NCBI GenBank assembly: GCA_015179045.1 | Contig: WHUZ01000092.1 | Coordinates: 62,001-126,000, forward strand | Length of the DNA: 64,000 nucleotides | From: Kalaharituber pfeilii | Taxonomy: Eukaryota > Ascomycota > Pezizomycetes > Pezizales > Pezizaceae | Direction: 5' to 3' | Part shown: positions 41,301 through 50,521 of the stretch, piece by piece | Layout of the letters: each line of letters opens with the position of its first letter | How positions within the stretch are numbered: position 1 is the first letter of the stretch | The notes under the pieces: model-generated | Seen by the model: only the letters and a program-made list of their open reading frames with translations | Database searches by the model: none | Told to the model about the DNA's origin: nothing | Translations under genes and position numbers: made by a program

Positions 41301-42913
41301 TTGGTGAACCGACTAGCTACCGGCAAGCCATGCAAAGCCCTGACTGTGTTCGGTGGGAGCAAGCTATGGGCGAAGAACTTAACTCGCTGCTAGAAAACCA
41401 AACATGGGAGCTTGTTGACCAAGCTCAGGTACCTGAGAGCAAGAGTGTGATTGGCTGCAAATGGGTGTACAAAGTAAAGCAGAATGCTGATGGCAGCATA
41501 AGATATAAAGCCCGCCTTGTGATTAAAGGCTATGAGCAGAGAGCAGGAGTTGACTATGAAGAAACCTTTGCCCCAGTTGCTAAGTTTGCTACTGTTCGAA
41601 TGCTAATGGCGATTGCTGCAGAACATGACCTTGATATTGATCAAATGGATGTCATTACAGCATTTCTTCACCCTGAACTCGATGAGGAAGTGTATATGGA
41701 GCTACCCGAAGGCTTCAGCAACAGCTCCAACAGCAACCAAGTCTGCAAGCTCCGAAAAGCCCTCTACGGCCTCAAACAGGCACCTCGAGCATGGTATGCA
41801 GACATCGATGCATATCTAATATCCATTGGCTTCCAGCGCTCAACAGAGGATTCAAATCTCTACATCATGTCTGGAATTTTACTGCTGCTCTGGGTTGACG
41901 ATATCTTGATCTTTTCATTCAATCCTACACTCAAAGATCAAATTAAGAAGCAGCTCGCTAGCAAATACAACATGAAGGATCTTGGAGCAGTAAAGTTATT
42001 CATTGGATTTGAGATTACTCGAGACCGCCCAAATCGCATAATCTGGCTCCACCAAACTAAATACATCAGCAGTATTCTTGTATATTTCGGCATGGATCGA
42101 TGCAAGAGCCTTTCCACTCCTCTCGACTCGAATGTCAGACTACAAACAGATAGTACTGCTACTCCTACACCAGCCGAAATACGCCAATACCAGTCACTTG
42201 TTGGAAAGCTCATGTATGCAATGCTTGGAACTCGACCAGATCTCGCTTACACAGTATCTACACTTGGACAGTTCAGTGCTGCCCCCTCAGCTCAACACTT
42301 AGCAGCTGCAAAGCGTGTTCTTCGATATCTTCAACACACCCGACAACATGGCCTACTATTTCAAGGCTCAAGGTCAAGTTCGAGCTCAGCTACTGAACGG
42401 ATTATAGGCTATCATCATCCTATAGGGTATAGCGACTCTGACTGGGCCGGTGATATTGACACACGCAAATCAACCTCTGGCTATGTTTTTACCCTCGCTG
42501 GTGCTGCGATCTCCTGGAAGTCTAGAAAACAGCCTACAGTAGCTCTTTCCACAACCGAAGCTGAATATATGGCAGCTACAGAGACCTGCAAGGAAGGCAT
42601 ATGGCTACGAAGGCTATTCGATGAAATCAAGAGCAAGTGGGAGACTGGATGCAACAATCAACAACATGAAGGGCAACTTATTCGAATAGACAACAATGGG
42701 GCTATTGATCTAGCTAAAGACCCTAAGCATCATGATAGGACTAAGCACATTGCAATCCGTCACCATTTCATCCGTGAAGCCATTGAATCTGGTGCAATCT
42801 CACTCAAGTATGTCAAAACCAATGAGAACCTAGCAGATATTTGCACAAAAGCATTAGCACGCACGAAACATGAATACTTCATGGAAGGAATGGGAGTTAA
42901 GCAATTTAGGTAA
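38363..42913 (+). CDS. Gag-Pol polyprotein of copia 2
   Basis: 1516 residues from ATG 38363 (MSGSTSTTADV); the frame is open further upstream to 38246, but this ATG begins the gag-like part. Gag ends with an RGGRGRGRGYRSGRGG basic stretch and a CCHC knuckle CWYCTKEGHKAEDC. Protease WYIDSGASDHMCS; a run of VPATT-type pentapeptides (39748-39880) lies between protease and integrase; integrase HYRLGHLN...CFPCLQGKQ, IHSDSADPF, FRCDNGKGEY, NGVSERKIRT; RT KARLVIKGYEQ, ALYGLKQAPRAWY, LLWVDDILIFS; RNase H GYSDSDWAGD and STTEAEYMA. No break is visible. It belongs to a different copia lineage from element 1 (canonical DSGAS and VDD here). Confidence 0.95.
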   Translation: MSGSTSTTADVFRHKHGQAPMLTTSNYQQWSVAMKFILKACNLWEIVNGTEHAPEQTTLASRASRASSSAGPSTSGPNTNSEALAKFTKRSNQAASIIFGSLTLSAQAYLGNADEPTEMWKALKQRLDTVANRSGINAIQMAFGNDKMGEHEKVSAWISRLIGYQNALTHTDDPITDRGMVNHILRHLSPKFSGIRRVIAEKPIPEQTINYVLSTLVDYETQLEPITTTTAGALATNSRGGGRGRGRGYRSGRGGRGGYRVNKRDTQSKRIAGVCWYCTKEGHKAEDCRLQKKAIELKNKREKLSPASNTDDSNKSSANLTRMYIAKASATRATLTNCQRRTWYIDSGASDHMCSTLSDFTSHKTLAKPRKVLLGDNYTIFATAIGTMTIQGNERCMTLESVLYVPDLKCNLFSVAKAEDAGYSTLFKSGTCRIADEQDRPVITVKRRDGMYVINLRKTHAVPATAVPATTVPAAAVPATTVPATTVPATTVPAAAATVPATTVLAKGTLELWHYRLGHLNTAAVKTLANGLATGIELRKAELSKDGSPCFPCLQGKQKVTINRTPSERATEPLQLIHSDSADPFPVTPGNSRYFLLYIDDYSRMTWVYILESKTVEEVCSAFQDFKAHVEKESGRVIKRFRCDNGKGEYDNRRFRGILSSSGISYEPSAPYTQHQNGVSERKIRTIKEMAVSMRCAAKLDEEFWAEATATAVYILNRSPTRALENKTPYEAWYGTKPALHHLRIFGCHAYAHIPKQKRRTMQAKSQQCIFIGYSPTTTKQWRVWDPQGRRAYIVADVVFDERKPMGITTAEQLNAPTSCSTEELQDVNMPDIWPEDRITEIADEPTTPAMTPGATLPMTRIPATMPQRTEPDIPRLRLGEEIIEKRPRRSRAAATSSMTGKDPNADQMAKHHTIHVSTVHTDASEEISRCCHALESGTLQATPDEGRLEALNALADALWRSGHTMTKAFQAQGPVKEAIGEPTSYRQAMQSPDCVRWEQAMGEELNSLLENQTWELVDQAQVPESKSVIGCKWVYKVKQNADGSIRYKARLVIKGYEQRAGVDYEETFAPVAKFATVRMLMAIAAEHDLDIDQMDVITAFLHPELDEEVYMELPEGFSNSSNSNQVCKLRKALYGLKQAPRAWYADIDAYLISIGFQRSTEDSNLYIMSGILLLLWVDDILIFSFNPTLKDQIKKQLASKYNMKDLGAVKLFIGFEITRDRPNRIIWLHQTKYISSILVYFGMDRCKSLSTPLDSNVRLQTDSTATPTPAEIRQYQSLVGKLMYAMLGTRPDLAYTVSTLGQFSAAPSAQHLAAAKRVLRYLQHTRQHGLLFQGSRSSSSSATERIIGYHHPIGYSDSDWAGDIDTRKSTSGYVFTLAGAAISWKSRKQPTVALSTTEAEYMAATETCKEGIWLRRLFDEIKSKWETGCNNQQHEGQLIRIDNNGAIDLAKDPKHHDRTKHIAIRHHFIREAIESGAISLKYVKTNENLADICTKALARTKHEYFMEGMGVKQFR
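39748..39880 (+). repeat. 15-bp coding minisatellite in copia 2
   Basis: GTGCCTGCCACCACC-type units encode VPATT/VPATA/VPAAA repeats between protease and integrase. Confidence 0.9.
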
Positions 42914-43043
42914 CTTGGGGTAGTACTCTTTCTCTCACGTAAGCTTTTTTCCCATAGGGTTTTTGCTACGGAGGTATGCATAAGGCATCGAGAGTTTTAA
43001 GGAGGCTACAGGATCAGAACAGGAACACGCAGTTGAGTGGGAG

Positions 43044-43387
43044 TGTTAGAAACCATGAGCCGAACACACGCGAAACAGTCCGAGCGAAACAGTCCGAGCG
43101 AAACAGTCCGAGTGTGTAAAACATCCGAACATCCGCGATGGCCTAAGCACTCCGAACATCCGCGATGGCCTAAGCACTCCGAACATCCGCGATGGCCCAA
43201 ACACTCCGGACTGAGTATTCCATATTAGGCAGTCCAAATACTTAGCTGTTCTGTTCACTGGTTTTGTATGCAACTTCGTGTTATAGAGTTTTTGTATATA
43301 TATGGGCTCTGGAAGCCCCGTTCTTGATTGATCATTAGAATCGAATACACACATCTCTGAGCCTATTCCTCTGTACTCCTTTTCACA
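43044..43387 (+). repeat. copia 2, 3' LTR
   Basis: 344 bp, same as 37815-38158 by eye, including the internal minisatellites. Confidence 0.95.
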
Positions 43388-43897
43388 CCCCACATACGAA
43401 GGAGCATCACAAAGGGTCAGAGAGCGAGAACCGCAAGGGGGGACATGGACGTGGCAGTAACATGGGTGAAGGGACATACAGGGATAAAGGGCAACAGCGA
43501 AGCTGACAAAGCAGGGAAAACCGGCACCTTACTACAGTACCAGAATGATGTAGTCACGGAAGCGGGCATGAGACAACAAGCGAAGGCCAGAAGAGCGACG
43601 GAGAGAAACCGTCTCGACATGAACTACAGACCGCTCCAAAGACTCAGCCATCGGGTGACGACACTAGCAGGCATCCTAGGGGGCAAGGCGCTGAGACAAT
43701 GGATACACAAACTGGGCAAAGCAGACGGCCCGGAGTGCAGGTGGTGTGGAGAGAAGGAGGAGACCACCGCACACTTACTACGAGAATGCAGAATAAGGAA
43801 GGCTAAATGCCCCAAAAGCGAGAAAGAACTCCTTAGACCCTCAAAGGAGACGGACATCAACAAGCTAATGGACTGGGTGGAACGACACTTCTGATCA
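43388..43897 (+). pseudogene. LINE ORF2: RNase H end and C-terminal CCHC
   Basis: The continuation of the frame interrupted at 37814. MDVAVTWVKGHTGIKGNSEAD is the last RNase H motif; CRWCGEKEETTAHLLREC is the zinc-binding C-terminus typical of RNase-H-bearing fungal LINEs. It ends in a stop near 43894, after which the 3' untranslated region begins. Confidence 0.85.
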
Positions 43898-43920
43898 GAA
43901 GGACGACGGGGTGGGGTCCA

Positions 43921-44233
43921 TAGTGAGCGGCACGAGCTAGCTCGAGCCTGGATTGATTATATACATAATATTGACAAACTAAACTAAACTAAGCTAAATT
44001 TTCATCTTTCTCACTACTATCAGGTAAATTGTGCATTTCGAAGTTGTTGCTAGGTCAAAATGAGCTCCAAGTCTCTAATTATTACTATATTAGGTATTTA
44101 CAGTTTATGAAACCTTGCACTGGCTAAGCATTTTAGCGAGCTGTCAAGAAAAACACTAGCATGATCTTGGCTCGTTTGAGCTCGAGCTCAAGATCAGTCG
44201 AGCTCCAGCTGGCTCGGCTCGTGCCGCTCACTA
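43921..44233. mobile_element. hAT-type MITE, copy 2
   Basis: 313 bp, same termini and interior as copy 1 at 35748, inserted in the LINE 3' untranslated region. The flanks share GGTGGGG, but four extra bases (TCCA) precede the left end, so the duplication is imperfect. Confidence 0.85.
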
Positions 44234-44407
44234 GGTGGGGAAAGGCAGGACGGGGACTATGACTGATTTCTTTTTTCTTTTCTTCGCTTTTCTCTCTTTA
44301 CTAAACCGCATGTACCTAAAACATCGCCATAGCCCCTAGGGCGGCAAGCGATTAATGATATAAAAAAAAAATTGTTCCCCTGCCGCCTGCTCTGCCCCTA
44401 TCGCGAG

Positions 44408-44800
44408 CGTTTTTTTTTTTTTATATATATCATTAATCGCTTGCCGCCCTGAGGGCTATGGCGATGTTTTAAATACATAGAAACGTAAAGGCGATATGGA
44501 TAAATGTAACGGAGAGAGAAAAGGAATAGGAAATTTCAGCTCCCGTCTTCTCCTAGCATCTCCACCAGTCTCAATAACGGGTCCCCTTCCCCTTCCCCGG
44601 TCTGTGGTGGCCGTTTAATGTGTTCCATACCCCCTGGCCATCTCCTGCGCCACACCCTGCATTCCTCTAGAACATGCTTCGTCGTCTCCTCGCCCTCTCC
44701 GCACCACCTGCAATCCGGTCTATCTTCTTCTCCTATGTGGTGTCTCCACGCGCGTAAGCCCTTCGCTCCTAACAAGCCTGCCAGCCGCGCGACTTGATGT
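44408..44800 (-). mobile_element. Family-A LINE copy, 393 bp, 5' truncated
   Basis: Target duplication TATCGCGAG (44399-44407, 44801-44809). On the minus strand: ORF2 C-terminus, 3' region, the family-A hairpin (ATCGCCATAGCCC TCA GGGC) and poly(A). Confidence 0.88.
44536..44798 (-). pseudogene. LINE ORF2 C-terminal fragment
   Basis: LAGLLGAKGLRAWRHHI, then CRWCGEGEETTKHVLEECRV and a tail ending EMLGEDGS. Homologous to 43.6-43.9 kb. Open to its stop but lacks everything upstream. Confidence 0.85.
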
Positions 44801-44809
44801 TATCGCGAG

Positions 44810-45263
44810 GGTAGCGAGCGGGCATTCTCACGTAGTATATACCTACATGGTATGTATATCGCAAAAGAAAAAACAAAAAAAATTTTGGCAAAGTATTGGT
44901 TTGGAGGAACGTCAACAATATATTGTCTCTCTACCAAAAGCGGCATTTAGTCTCGGACCAAGCGATTGCCGCATTGTATGTACTCAGATATCTCTGCTAC
45001 CTATTCAGCGACTCCAACTAGCTCCAATGCCGCAGTTATATGCCCTGGACGCCGTCACATCTTCACGCATCCACCTGGTTATCTTGATTCCCCCATTGCT
45101 GTTCCTCTTTGAGACGCCTGAAAGGTTTGTCGTTGGATACAAAGTAAGACATGAGAAGCGCACGGAGAAAGAATATGATGCTGCATCAATTGATGAAAGC
45201 GAGGTGTTAGCTTAGCAGTTACACATCTATGCTTGCCTGATATAGTGAAAATCTCGCCGGGAC
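44810..45263. other. Unassigned stretch
   Basis: An open frame (44847-45215 plus) has no recognisable motif. The minus strand (GPGEIFTISG near 45260) may continue the decayed gene described next. Confidence 0.35.
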
Positions 45264-45815
45264 CTACCACAGCGCGAACTCTGTCCACCACAACACTATC
45301 GGCCGTTCACAAAGGTCATCTTTGGGAAGAGCACCTGCTTTGATAAGAACGTCACACTCCTTCAATGATCGTGGCATGCCTTGTTTTCTTTGGGCACTGA
45401 GTATGGAAGCAAAACTAATGCTGAAGACCAGATCGATTGTCGTGATGACACACCCCTCTCTCTGACGTCCCTCCAGTTCGGCAACTTCAAGTTTCAGATA
45501 TTTTGCGACATTTTGGCAGTATAGCGACCATACAGGAGAGAGAAACATCTACAGATCAATTATCAGCCCAACACTTCCGCTTTCGTTGAGATGGGCACAT
45601 ACAAATATAGTTCCCGCCCACAATCCTCCTCGAAAATCAATTTTCGTATTGGAGCGATGCATGTTGAGGTAGATGGCCGACAAGATGGCCACGACGGCTG
45701 GCGGGGCAATGGGACACATATAGAAAAGCCAGTGAAGTAGCCTGTATCTGACGCTGTTTGGGGCGACATCAGTGACGGCGGACAGCATTATGTTCAACGG
45801 CAATGCTTGCGACAA
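45264..45815 (-). pseudogene. Decayed membrane-protein gene, perhaps a P-type ATPase
   Basis: Two minus-strand frames, 45815-45549 and 45548-45264, are continuous except for one in-frame TAG at 45549-45551. Hydrophobic stretches (LLHWLFYMCPIAPPAVVAIL; LVFSISFASILSAQR) and an AG-then-hydrophobic pattern loosely recall the PPAL-to-DKTGTLT region of P5-type ATPases, but the DKTGTLT motif itself is absent. I do not claim the family; a decayed transporter-like gene is as far as I can go. Confidence 0.3.
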
Positions 45816-46422
45816 TTGCTGGATCGGTCGGTTAACGTTAACTCATATCGCGCATAGCGAGACTGTTAGGCATAATTTTGGACGGGGGTGGGCTGGGTAA
45901 GATATACAAAATCTTGGCTCAAGCTCCGTGTGCATGTTGTCGTAGAAATAAAACCACAATCGGCGCAGCAGGGTGCGACGGGGCTGAGCTGAGTACTGCC
46001 ACATACAAACTTGTAGATCTCATGACCAATCGGTACTGTCTGAGACAATCCAAGCTACATGCAGAGCTAGAGCTTTACTCAGAGCAGAGATCATTTGTTG
46101 TAGTACGATTAAGTACTTGCAACCAAACTCGCCCTTAACTCTCGTCTTCTAGCGAGTCTTACCCATATCCTGTTACATTCTCATTATCAGTTTAATGAAC
46201 TGGCTATGGTAACAAAGTGTGAAAACCAGTATGTTCCAACAATATGTGTCGTGCTCTCAAACTTCTTAGCGGTCGGAAGGCCTTTGGATGCGGACCATTA
46301 ATGTACACCCACTTTATGTTAGTACTTCCTATTCGCACATTTCAGGCCAAGCTCTGTTATGGTCTCATGTGGCATCTTCTTAGAGGCTTTTAGTTGGTTG
46401 CTTAATATGATACAGATGTGCA
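45816..46422. other. Intergenic stretch
   Basis: No gene or repeat recognised. Confidence 0.4.
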
Positions 46423-46593
46423 TCCGCTAACACCTTCGGGGAACAGGCCGCCAAGGAGTAAGGTTGCACAGCGCCCTGAAAGCATCGCCGTGTGGGCTAG
46501 CAAGGAGTGATGTAGTCTGGCGGCGAGTAAAGTTGGAGCTTTCCAATACACTTCACAAAGTCTAATTACCCAGGGCCTTTAACTAGGTTTAAC

Positions 46594-48075
46594 CAGCCGC
46601 GACAACCACTTTGACAGGACGAGCACTTGGAAGCCACTCCGCAAATACAACGTCCCCCCAGCGAAACCTACATAGATCGAAAGTGCTCAGTGCGCTGAGT
46701 CTTTTGATCTAATTTTCATTCCAAAATACCCAACTCCTCAAGTTTCCCCCTTGGGGTGAAGTTTCGAGGACATATTCAGCTCCCCACTCCGTTGCCAGCA
46801 CACCAACATCCCTGACTTCTTGGCACTCCCACCATGGATCGGACCAATAGATTCATGGCATTGGGCAGCCCAGCACCAAAAAACATACCCGCAGGTGCCA
46901 AAATAACTCTGGCCAGAAGTACCCGTCTCGAGGCCTCACTATACAAGTCTATTAGCGAACGACTTGGTGGAGTCAACATGACCTATATGCTTGAAGCAGT
47001 GAGAGAAGTCATTGACCACATTGACCATTGTATAGAAGACCAAATGACAAGACCAAACTTCGAACCAACGGACAGGTTCCTGGAGGAACTCCGAGTCTTA
47101 CACCGGTATACCAACGTCCTTGCAACAAGGGTAGGAGGGTACACATGTACAGACCGGCATGCAGATATTGTGAAGCATGACTCCAAGGAAAGGGAAACAC
47201 AAACCGAACCAGAGATACCACCACGGCTGTCATATGCAGCAATTATCTCTCAAAACATTCCACCAACACCACCGGCCCCTAAAAAGTCTTCCACCCCCTC
47301 AGCGCAACCATTAATGAAGGGCAAGAAGGTACCCACGGCCCCCATTCCAACAAATGGGCAGTCTTCGAAGCCCTCAAAAGCTTCGGAGAAGGCTACAGAA
47401 AAGATGACACCTCCCATCTCCATACAAAACCAAAAATTACCTCCCACGCAAGAAGTCAACAAACCACAGACCGGGAAGCGACAGTTGAGCCTGCCTCAGT
47501 CCGGTCGCGCAATTGTGGTACATGGAATTGCAACAACCAAAAAGCTGGGAAAGGTTAGGGACTGGATGGAGAAGGCGAACCCATGGATGGGGAGTATAGT
47601 TGCAGCCCGATGGTTGTTGAAGAAGGAGAGGAGGGAAGGGAAGAAGACCAGCTCGGTCGTAATCTACCTAAAAGGGGAGGTAGAGTCGGATGGTCAAAAA
47701 CTAGCGAAGGTAAGGTTGTCTGGGAGATGGCTACACTCGGAATTGTACGAGTGGAATAGAGTGGGTACAAGAGAGAAGGGGAAGGAGCGAGATGACAGGA
47801 TGGACATGGATGAAGCAGTGGTAGAGGAGAAGGAAGAGTGCTCCGACAGATGCGAAGGGAGGATCATCTGCGGTAACCTCTTTAGCTACGAAGTCAACTG
47901 CCCAAGACATGGACGTTCTTACATCACGCCATTTCGTTGATGTCATATCAGGGGACGTGTTTGTATGTAGTTGCATAGGTGCCTGTCTCCGGGCCATAAG
48001 GACTTCGGTCCAGGGACCCTGCCATGGCGAACAGCTGCAAGCGGGGTTACGTGAAATAAAAAAAAAAAAAAAAAA
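46594..48075 (+). mobile_element. Full-length family-B ORF1-only LINE derivative
   Basis: 1482 bp between two copies of AACTAGGTTTAAC (46581-46593, 48076-48088). Order: a 5' untranslated region shared with the family-A element at 24.0 kb (GGACGAGC, then CCTACATAGATCGAAAG), one ORF, a short 3' region (GTGCCTGTCTCCGGGCC), the B tail (CCTGCCATGGCGAACAGCTG) and poly(A). No ORF2. The duplicated locus at 52.54 kb shows the empty site. Confidence 0.9.
46834..47940 (+). CDS. ORF1 (gag-like) of the family-B ORF1-only element
   Basis: 368 residues with a strong start context (CACCATGG). The N-terminal ~110 residues look helical (MTYMLEAVREVIDHIDHCIE), then a Pro/Ser/Lys-rich linker. The conserved block follows at about 230-310: IVVHGIATTKKLGKVRDWME, ARWLLKKERREGKKTSSVVI, VRLSGRWLHSELYEWNR. 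The C-terminus has four cysteines (CSDRC, IICG, NCPRHG). It is the best-preserved family-B ORF1 in the window. By analogy with LINE gag proteins it should bind RNA. The frame is intact, though the element has no reverse transcriptase. Confidence 0.82.
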   Translation: MDRTNRFMALGSPAPKNIPAGAKITLARSTRLEASLYKSISERLGGVNMTYMLEAVREVIDHIDHCIEDQMTRPNFEPTDRFLEELRVLHRYTNVLATRVGGYTCTDRHADIVKHDSKERETQTEPEIPPRLSYAAIISQNIPPTPPAPKKSSTPSAQPLMKGKKVPTAPIPTNGQSSKPSKASEKATEKMTPPISIQNQKLPPTQEVNKPQTGKRQLSLPQSGRAIVVHGIATTKKLGKVRDWMEKANPWMGSIVAARWLLKKERREGKKTSSVVIYLKGEVESDGQKLAKVRLSGRWLHSELYEWNRVGTREKGKERDDRMDMDEAVVEEKEECSDRCEGRIICGNLFSYEVNCPRHGRSYITPFR

Positions 48076-48164
48076 AACTAGGTTTAACGGTCCGTGATCA
48101 TAAGCGTTGTGATGAGGAAACACAAAATAGGTGGTCTGCCGCCAGTGGAAGCCAAAGCCTCTAG

Positions 48165-48207
48165 TTTTTTTTTTTTTTTTAAATTTCATTACTCGCATGC
48201 CGCCTTG
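48165..48207 (-). mobile_element. 43-bp family-A tail insertion
   Basis: T-run, AAATTTCATTACTCGCATGC and CGCCTTG between two copies of AAAGCCTCTAG (48154-48164, 48208-48218). Its 5' end lies inside the hairpin. Confidence 0.88.
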
Positions 48208-48700
48208 AAAGCCTCTAGTGAGGGTAATGTAATGGGTTATGAAGTGTATTAAAAATAGAGCAGCAATCTTTGCATGCATAGGGCAGCTTGACCTTCGTAC
48301 ACACCCAACCTTTTTAGTGTCGCGTCTCGTTTTCTGGCGTTGTGCTGGCAGTTGACAGCAGAAACCCCTTGTGCCAATAATGGGTGATGCATCTGTGTAT
48401 CCTTCCAAATGGTCCCAGACTAGAGTTCGTATACACAGCACCAGAAGCGGCGAAGACTGAAAATAATATTTAGTCTGGCGCAAGAGCTTAGGATCTACAA
48501 GAGGCTAACCCGCTCCAACCAGCTACGGCCTAGTAGTGACTAGTAGACTTACTAAGTGGTAGTCTGAGTCAAAGACAGCCTGGACTGTGTGTCCAAGGAA
48601 GTGTGTGAGACTAGATCGTGGGACTAGAGTGCCGGATTAGGGGCCTTGGCAATGCTGTAACCGGCCTTGGCACCTGCTTCAGAGTGAGCACCACACCCAC

Positions 48701-48707
48701 TATATAA
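48701..48707 (+). promoter_or_regulatory. TATA box of the 301-residue gene
   Basis: TATATAA, 125 bp before the ATG, within a segment (CACACCCACTATATAA) that is conserved in the duplicate copy. Confidence 0.5.
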
Positions 48708-48831
48708 GTCGGTCACGTCCGCATGGCCTCCAAGAACTAGGCTCGAAGTAAGAACTTGCCACGGACTTGACATTGCTACCTCTGATCAAATCAGCTTTCT
48801 CCAGCGACCGAATACGCCCGGATACCCGACA

Positions 48832-49978
48832 ATGGATTCAAGCATCCCACCAGGGCTTCCGACGTGAGACCATCACTACCGGGTGTCTTTTTGTTATTCT
48901 TGCATGTGCTAACCTGACCGTAATGAATATCGGCAGTGATCGTGCAGGGTATATAAAAGCGTTGGAGGCACATATAGCAATGGGATATCATGCCGAAAAT
49001 GCCCAGAAGGTGCTTGATAGAATCAAGAGTTTGACTGAGGAGGAGAGGTATGTGTGTTCACATGTGAAGGCAAACTACCAGGAATGACTGACTGCACGTT
49101 ACGCAGACTGCCTGAAGGACTGCCAGCGCATATTGGGCGCCGCCTCAATCAGCTAGAGGAGATGAGAACAAGCAGCCCCCCGCTTGATGCCAATTGTTTG
49201 GCTAATATCGATGCAATCATCCATGCATATAAGACGGGAACTCTTTCCGTTGAAGATGGGAAGGTGTCATATTGGTTTAATGGCAAACAGAAAACAGGCT
49301 TAATCGATCCTGTGGGCTTTAACCTGGTAGAGCACATTCTGAAATGGCGGGACGAGGAGGGTGGTATAGGGCGAGTATGGGAAGAGAGTGTATGCCACAT
49401 TGTACTCCTCTCTAATATCAAACAAGCGTTCTAATTTCGCCTTTCAGCCCGAACAATACAAGCAGAAAGCTTCAAGAGCTATATTTTTGCCCAGTGACAT
49501 ACATCAACACCATGAGGTTCGAAGCATCCCATCGTGGCCATATTAATCTCTAACAACCTGCATCAAGTTTTGGCTTTCCGTCAGAAAAATTGGAGGTCAC
49601 AGAATTGACTTATGGGCACTCGATAATACCGGGTCGTCCTTTTTAGAGCTATTCCAAGGAGATGACCTCCCGTCGCTCGACATCGACCAGACATACAACT
49701 TTTGGGGCCCCACCACGTGCTTAACAACAGCGAACGGAATAGTGCTGCGGTACATGCTGCTTGTGGAAATAAATCTGATGGACAATCAAGGAAACCTAAT
49801 GAGTGACTGGAAGTCCATATGGGCCACTGTCACCCCGGGGTTCTCATTTGGTAATCATCGGTGTTCAGGCATGTATGTTCGGCAGACCTTTTACACTGGA
49901 ACTGCGCCAGATGGGCAAGGTATATTATATGTTGCTGTGAAAAGAGCTGGGGTATGCTCACATATGCCTGCATTGTGA
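48832..49978 (+). CDS. Predicted 301-residue protein of unknown function (5 exons)
   Basis: Exons 48832-48863, 48937-49047, 49107-49389, 49448-49516 and 49568-49978 join in frame; introns are 73, 59, 58 and 51 bp. Two of the junctions are strong (GTGAGA..GGCAG, GTATGT..CGCAG); the last donor is GTTCGA, weaker. The protein starts MDSSIPPGLPTDRAGYIKAL, has a helical N-terminal half with GKVSYWFNGKQKTGLIDP, and a C-terminal half with GHRIDLWALDNTGSSFLELF and SIWATVTPGFSFGN. No known domain, signal peptide or membrane span was recognised. If the fourth intron is not used, a 156-residue product ends at 49434. The C-terminal half has a frameshifted duplicate at 53.95-54.34 kb, which supports that it is coding. 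Confidence 0.55.
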
Positions 49979-50422
49979 AGGAAACAGTTAAAATGTCATG
50001 TTAACATGTTATCAATGGCATTTCGAATTCTGCGCCTTCCAGAGTGATAAGACATAGTCATGACCCGCTAGTACAATCAGTCTCATTTTGACTATTCATA
50101 CTTTACTCCACATCACCATCAAACATGAGAAACAGGAATTGTAGCCATTCAGCATTAGCACAACTAGCAATGCCCACGCCGGATGGAACTCAGTCACACC
50201 CATGACGTTCCTCAATGAATTGCCGTTGTATGGTGCTAGTATGTCGATAACCTATATTGCCATACTGCCCTATTGCATTCTCGGGTTATTAATATGCGCT
50301 CTTCAGGCCATTGCGGCGGTCGACTGCTAAGCTACTACAAACTGTATTGTTTTTCTAGCATCCTTCAATACTGGCATCCGCATATTACCATAATGCCATG
50401 TGGCCGTATTGCCACCGTTGAC
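49979..50422. other. Downstream region of the duplicated gene
   Basis: Similar to 54342-54400 plus 55334-55660 in the second copy. No gene seen. Confidence 0.5.
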
Positions 50423-50521
50423 CACCATAGCCCACAGGGCGGCATGCGATCAATGATATTACCTCGCCGTAGCCCCCAGGGCGGAATGCGAGTAATGATA
50501 TTAAAAAAAAAAAAAAAAAAA
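50423..50521 (+). repeat. Two tandem family-A tails
   Basis: ACCATAGCCCACAGGGCGGC...GCGATCAATGATATT followed directly by CCTCGCCGTAGCCCCCAGGG...GCGAGTAATGATATT and poly(A). Confidence 0.8.

Larger units (their letters stand above)
37815..43387 (+). mobile_element. Complete Ty1/copia LTR retrotransposon 2
   Basis: 5573 bp. 344-bp LTRs at 37815-38158 and 43044-43387 appear identical by eye. Target duplication CCCCA (37810-37814, 43388-43392), primer-binding site at 38159, purine tract GAGTGGGAG before the 3' LTR, and one intact gag-pol frame. Recent and possibly active. It lies inside the LINE copy, so it is younger than that. Confidence 0.95.
36922..44370 (+). mobile_element. Family-A LINE copy, 5' truncated, split by copia 2 and a hAT MITE
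   Basis: Non-LTR retrotransposon sequence at 36922-37814, 43388-43920 and 44234-44370 is continuous once copia 2 (target duplication CCCCA) and the hAT MITE are removed. It covers the end of the RT domain, RNase H, the C-terminal CCHC motif, the 3' untranslated region and the family-A hairpin tail with poly(A). This ties the A tail to an RT-encoding LINE. Confidence 0.85.
46423..50422 (+). repeat. Segmental duplication, copy 1
   Basis: Blocks 46423-46593, 48089-48840 and 49568-50422 are similar to 52352-52545, 52545-53040 and 53940-55660. This copy has a family-B ORF1-only insertion (46594-48075) and a tail insertion (48165-48207); the other copy lacks both and has its own. Confidence 0.8.

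Noticed and set aside
43037..43228. Short protein-coding frames in the copia 2 LTRs
   Set aside because: Produced by the 27-bp repeat in both LTRs; no homology and present in a non-coding LTR.
44847..45215. 122-codon plus-strand frame starting after the LINE fragment
   Set aside because: No recognisable domain and it overlaps the decayed minus-strand gene; likely chance.
45264..45815. Firm assignment to a P5-type ATPase
   Set aside because: The DKTGTLT phosphorylation motif is not present and only loose hydrophobic patterns match; kept as an unidentified decayed membrane-protein gene.
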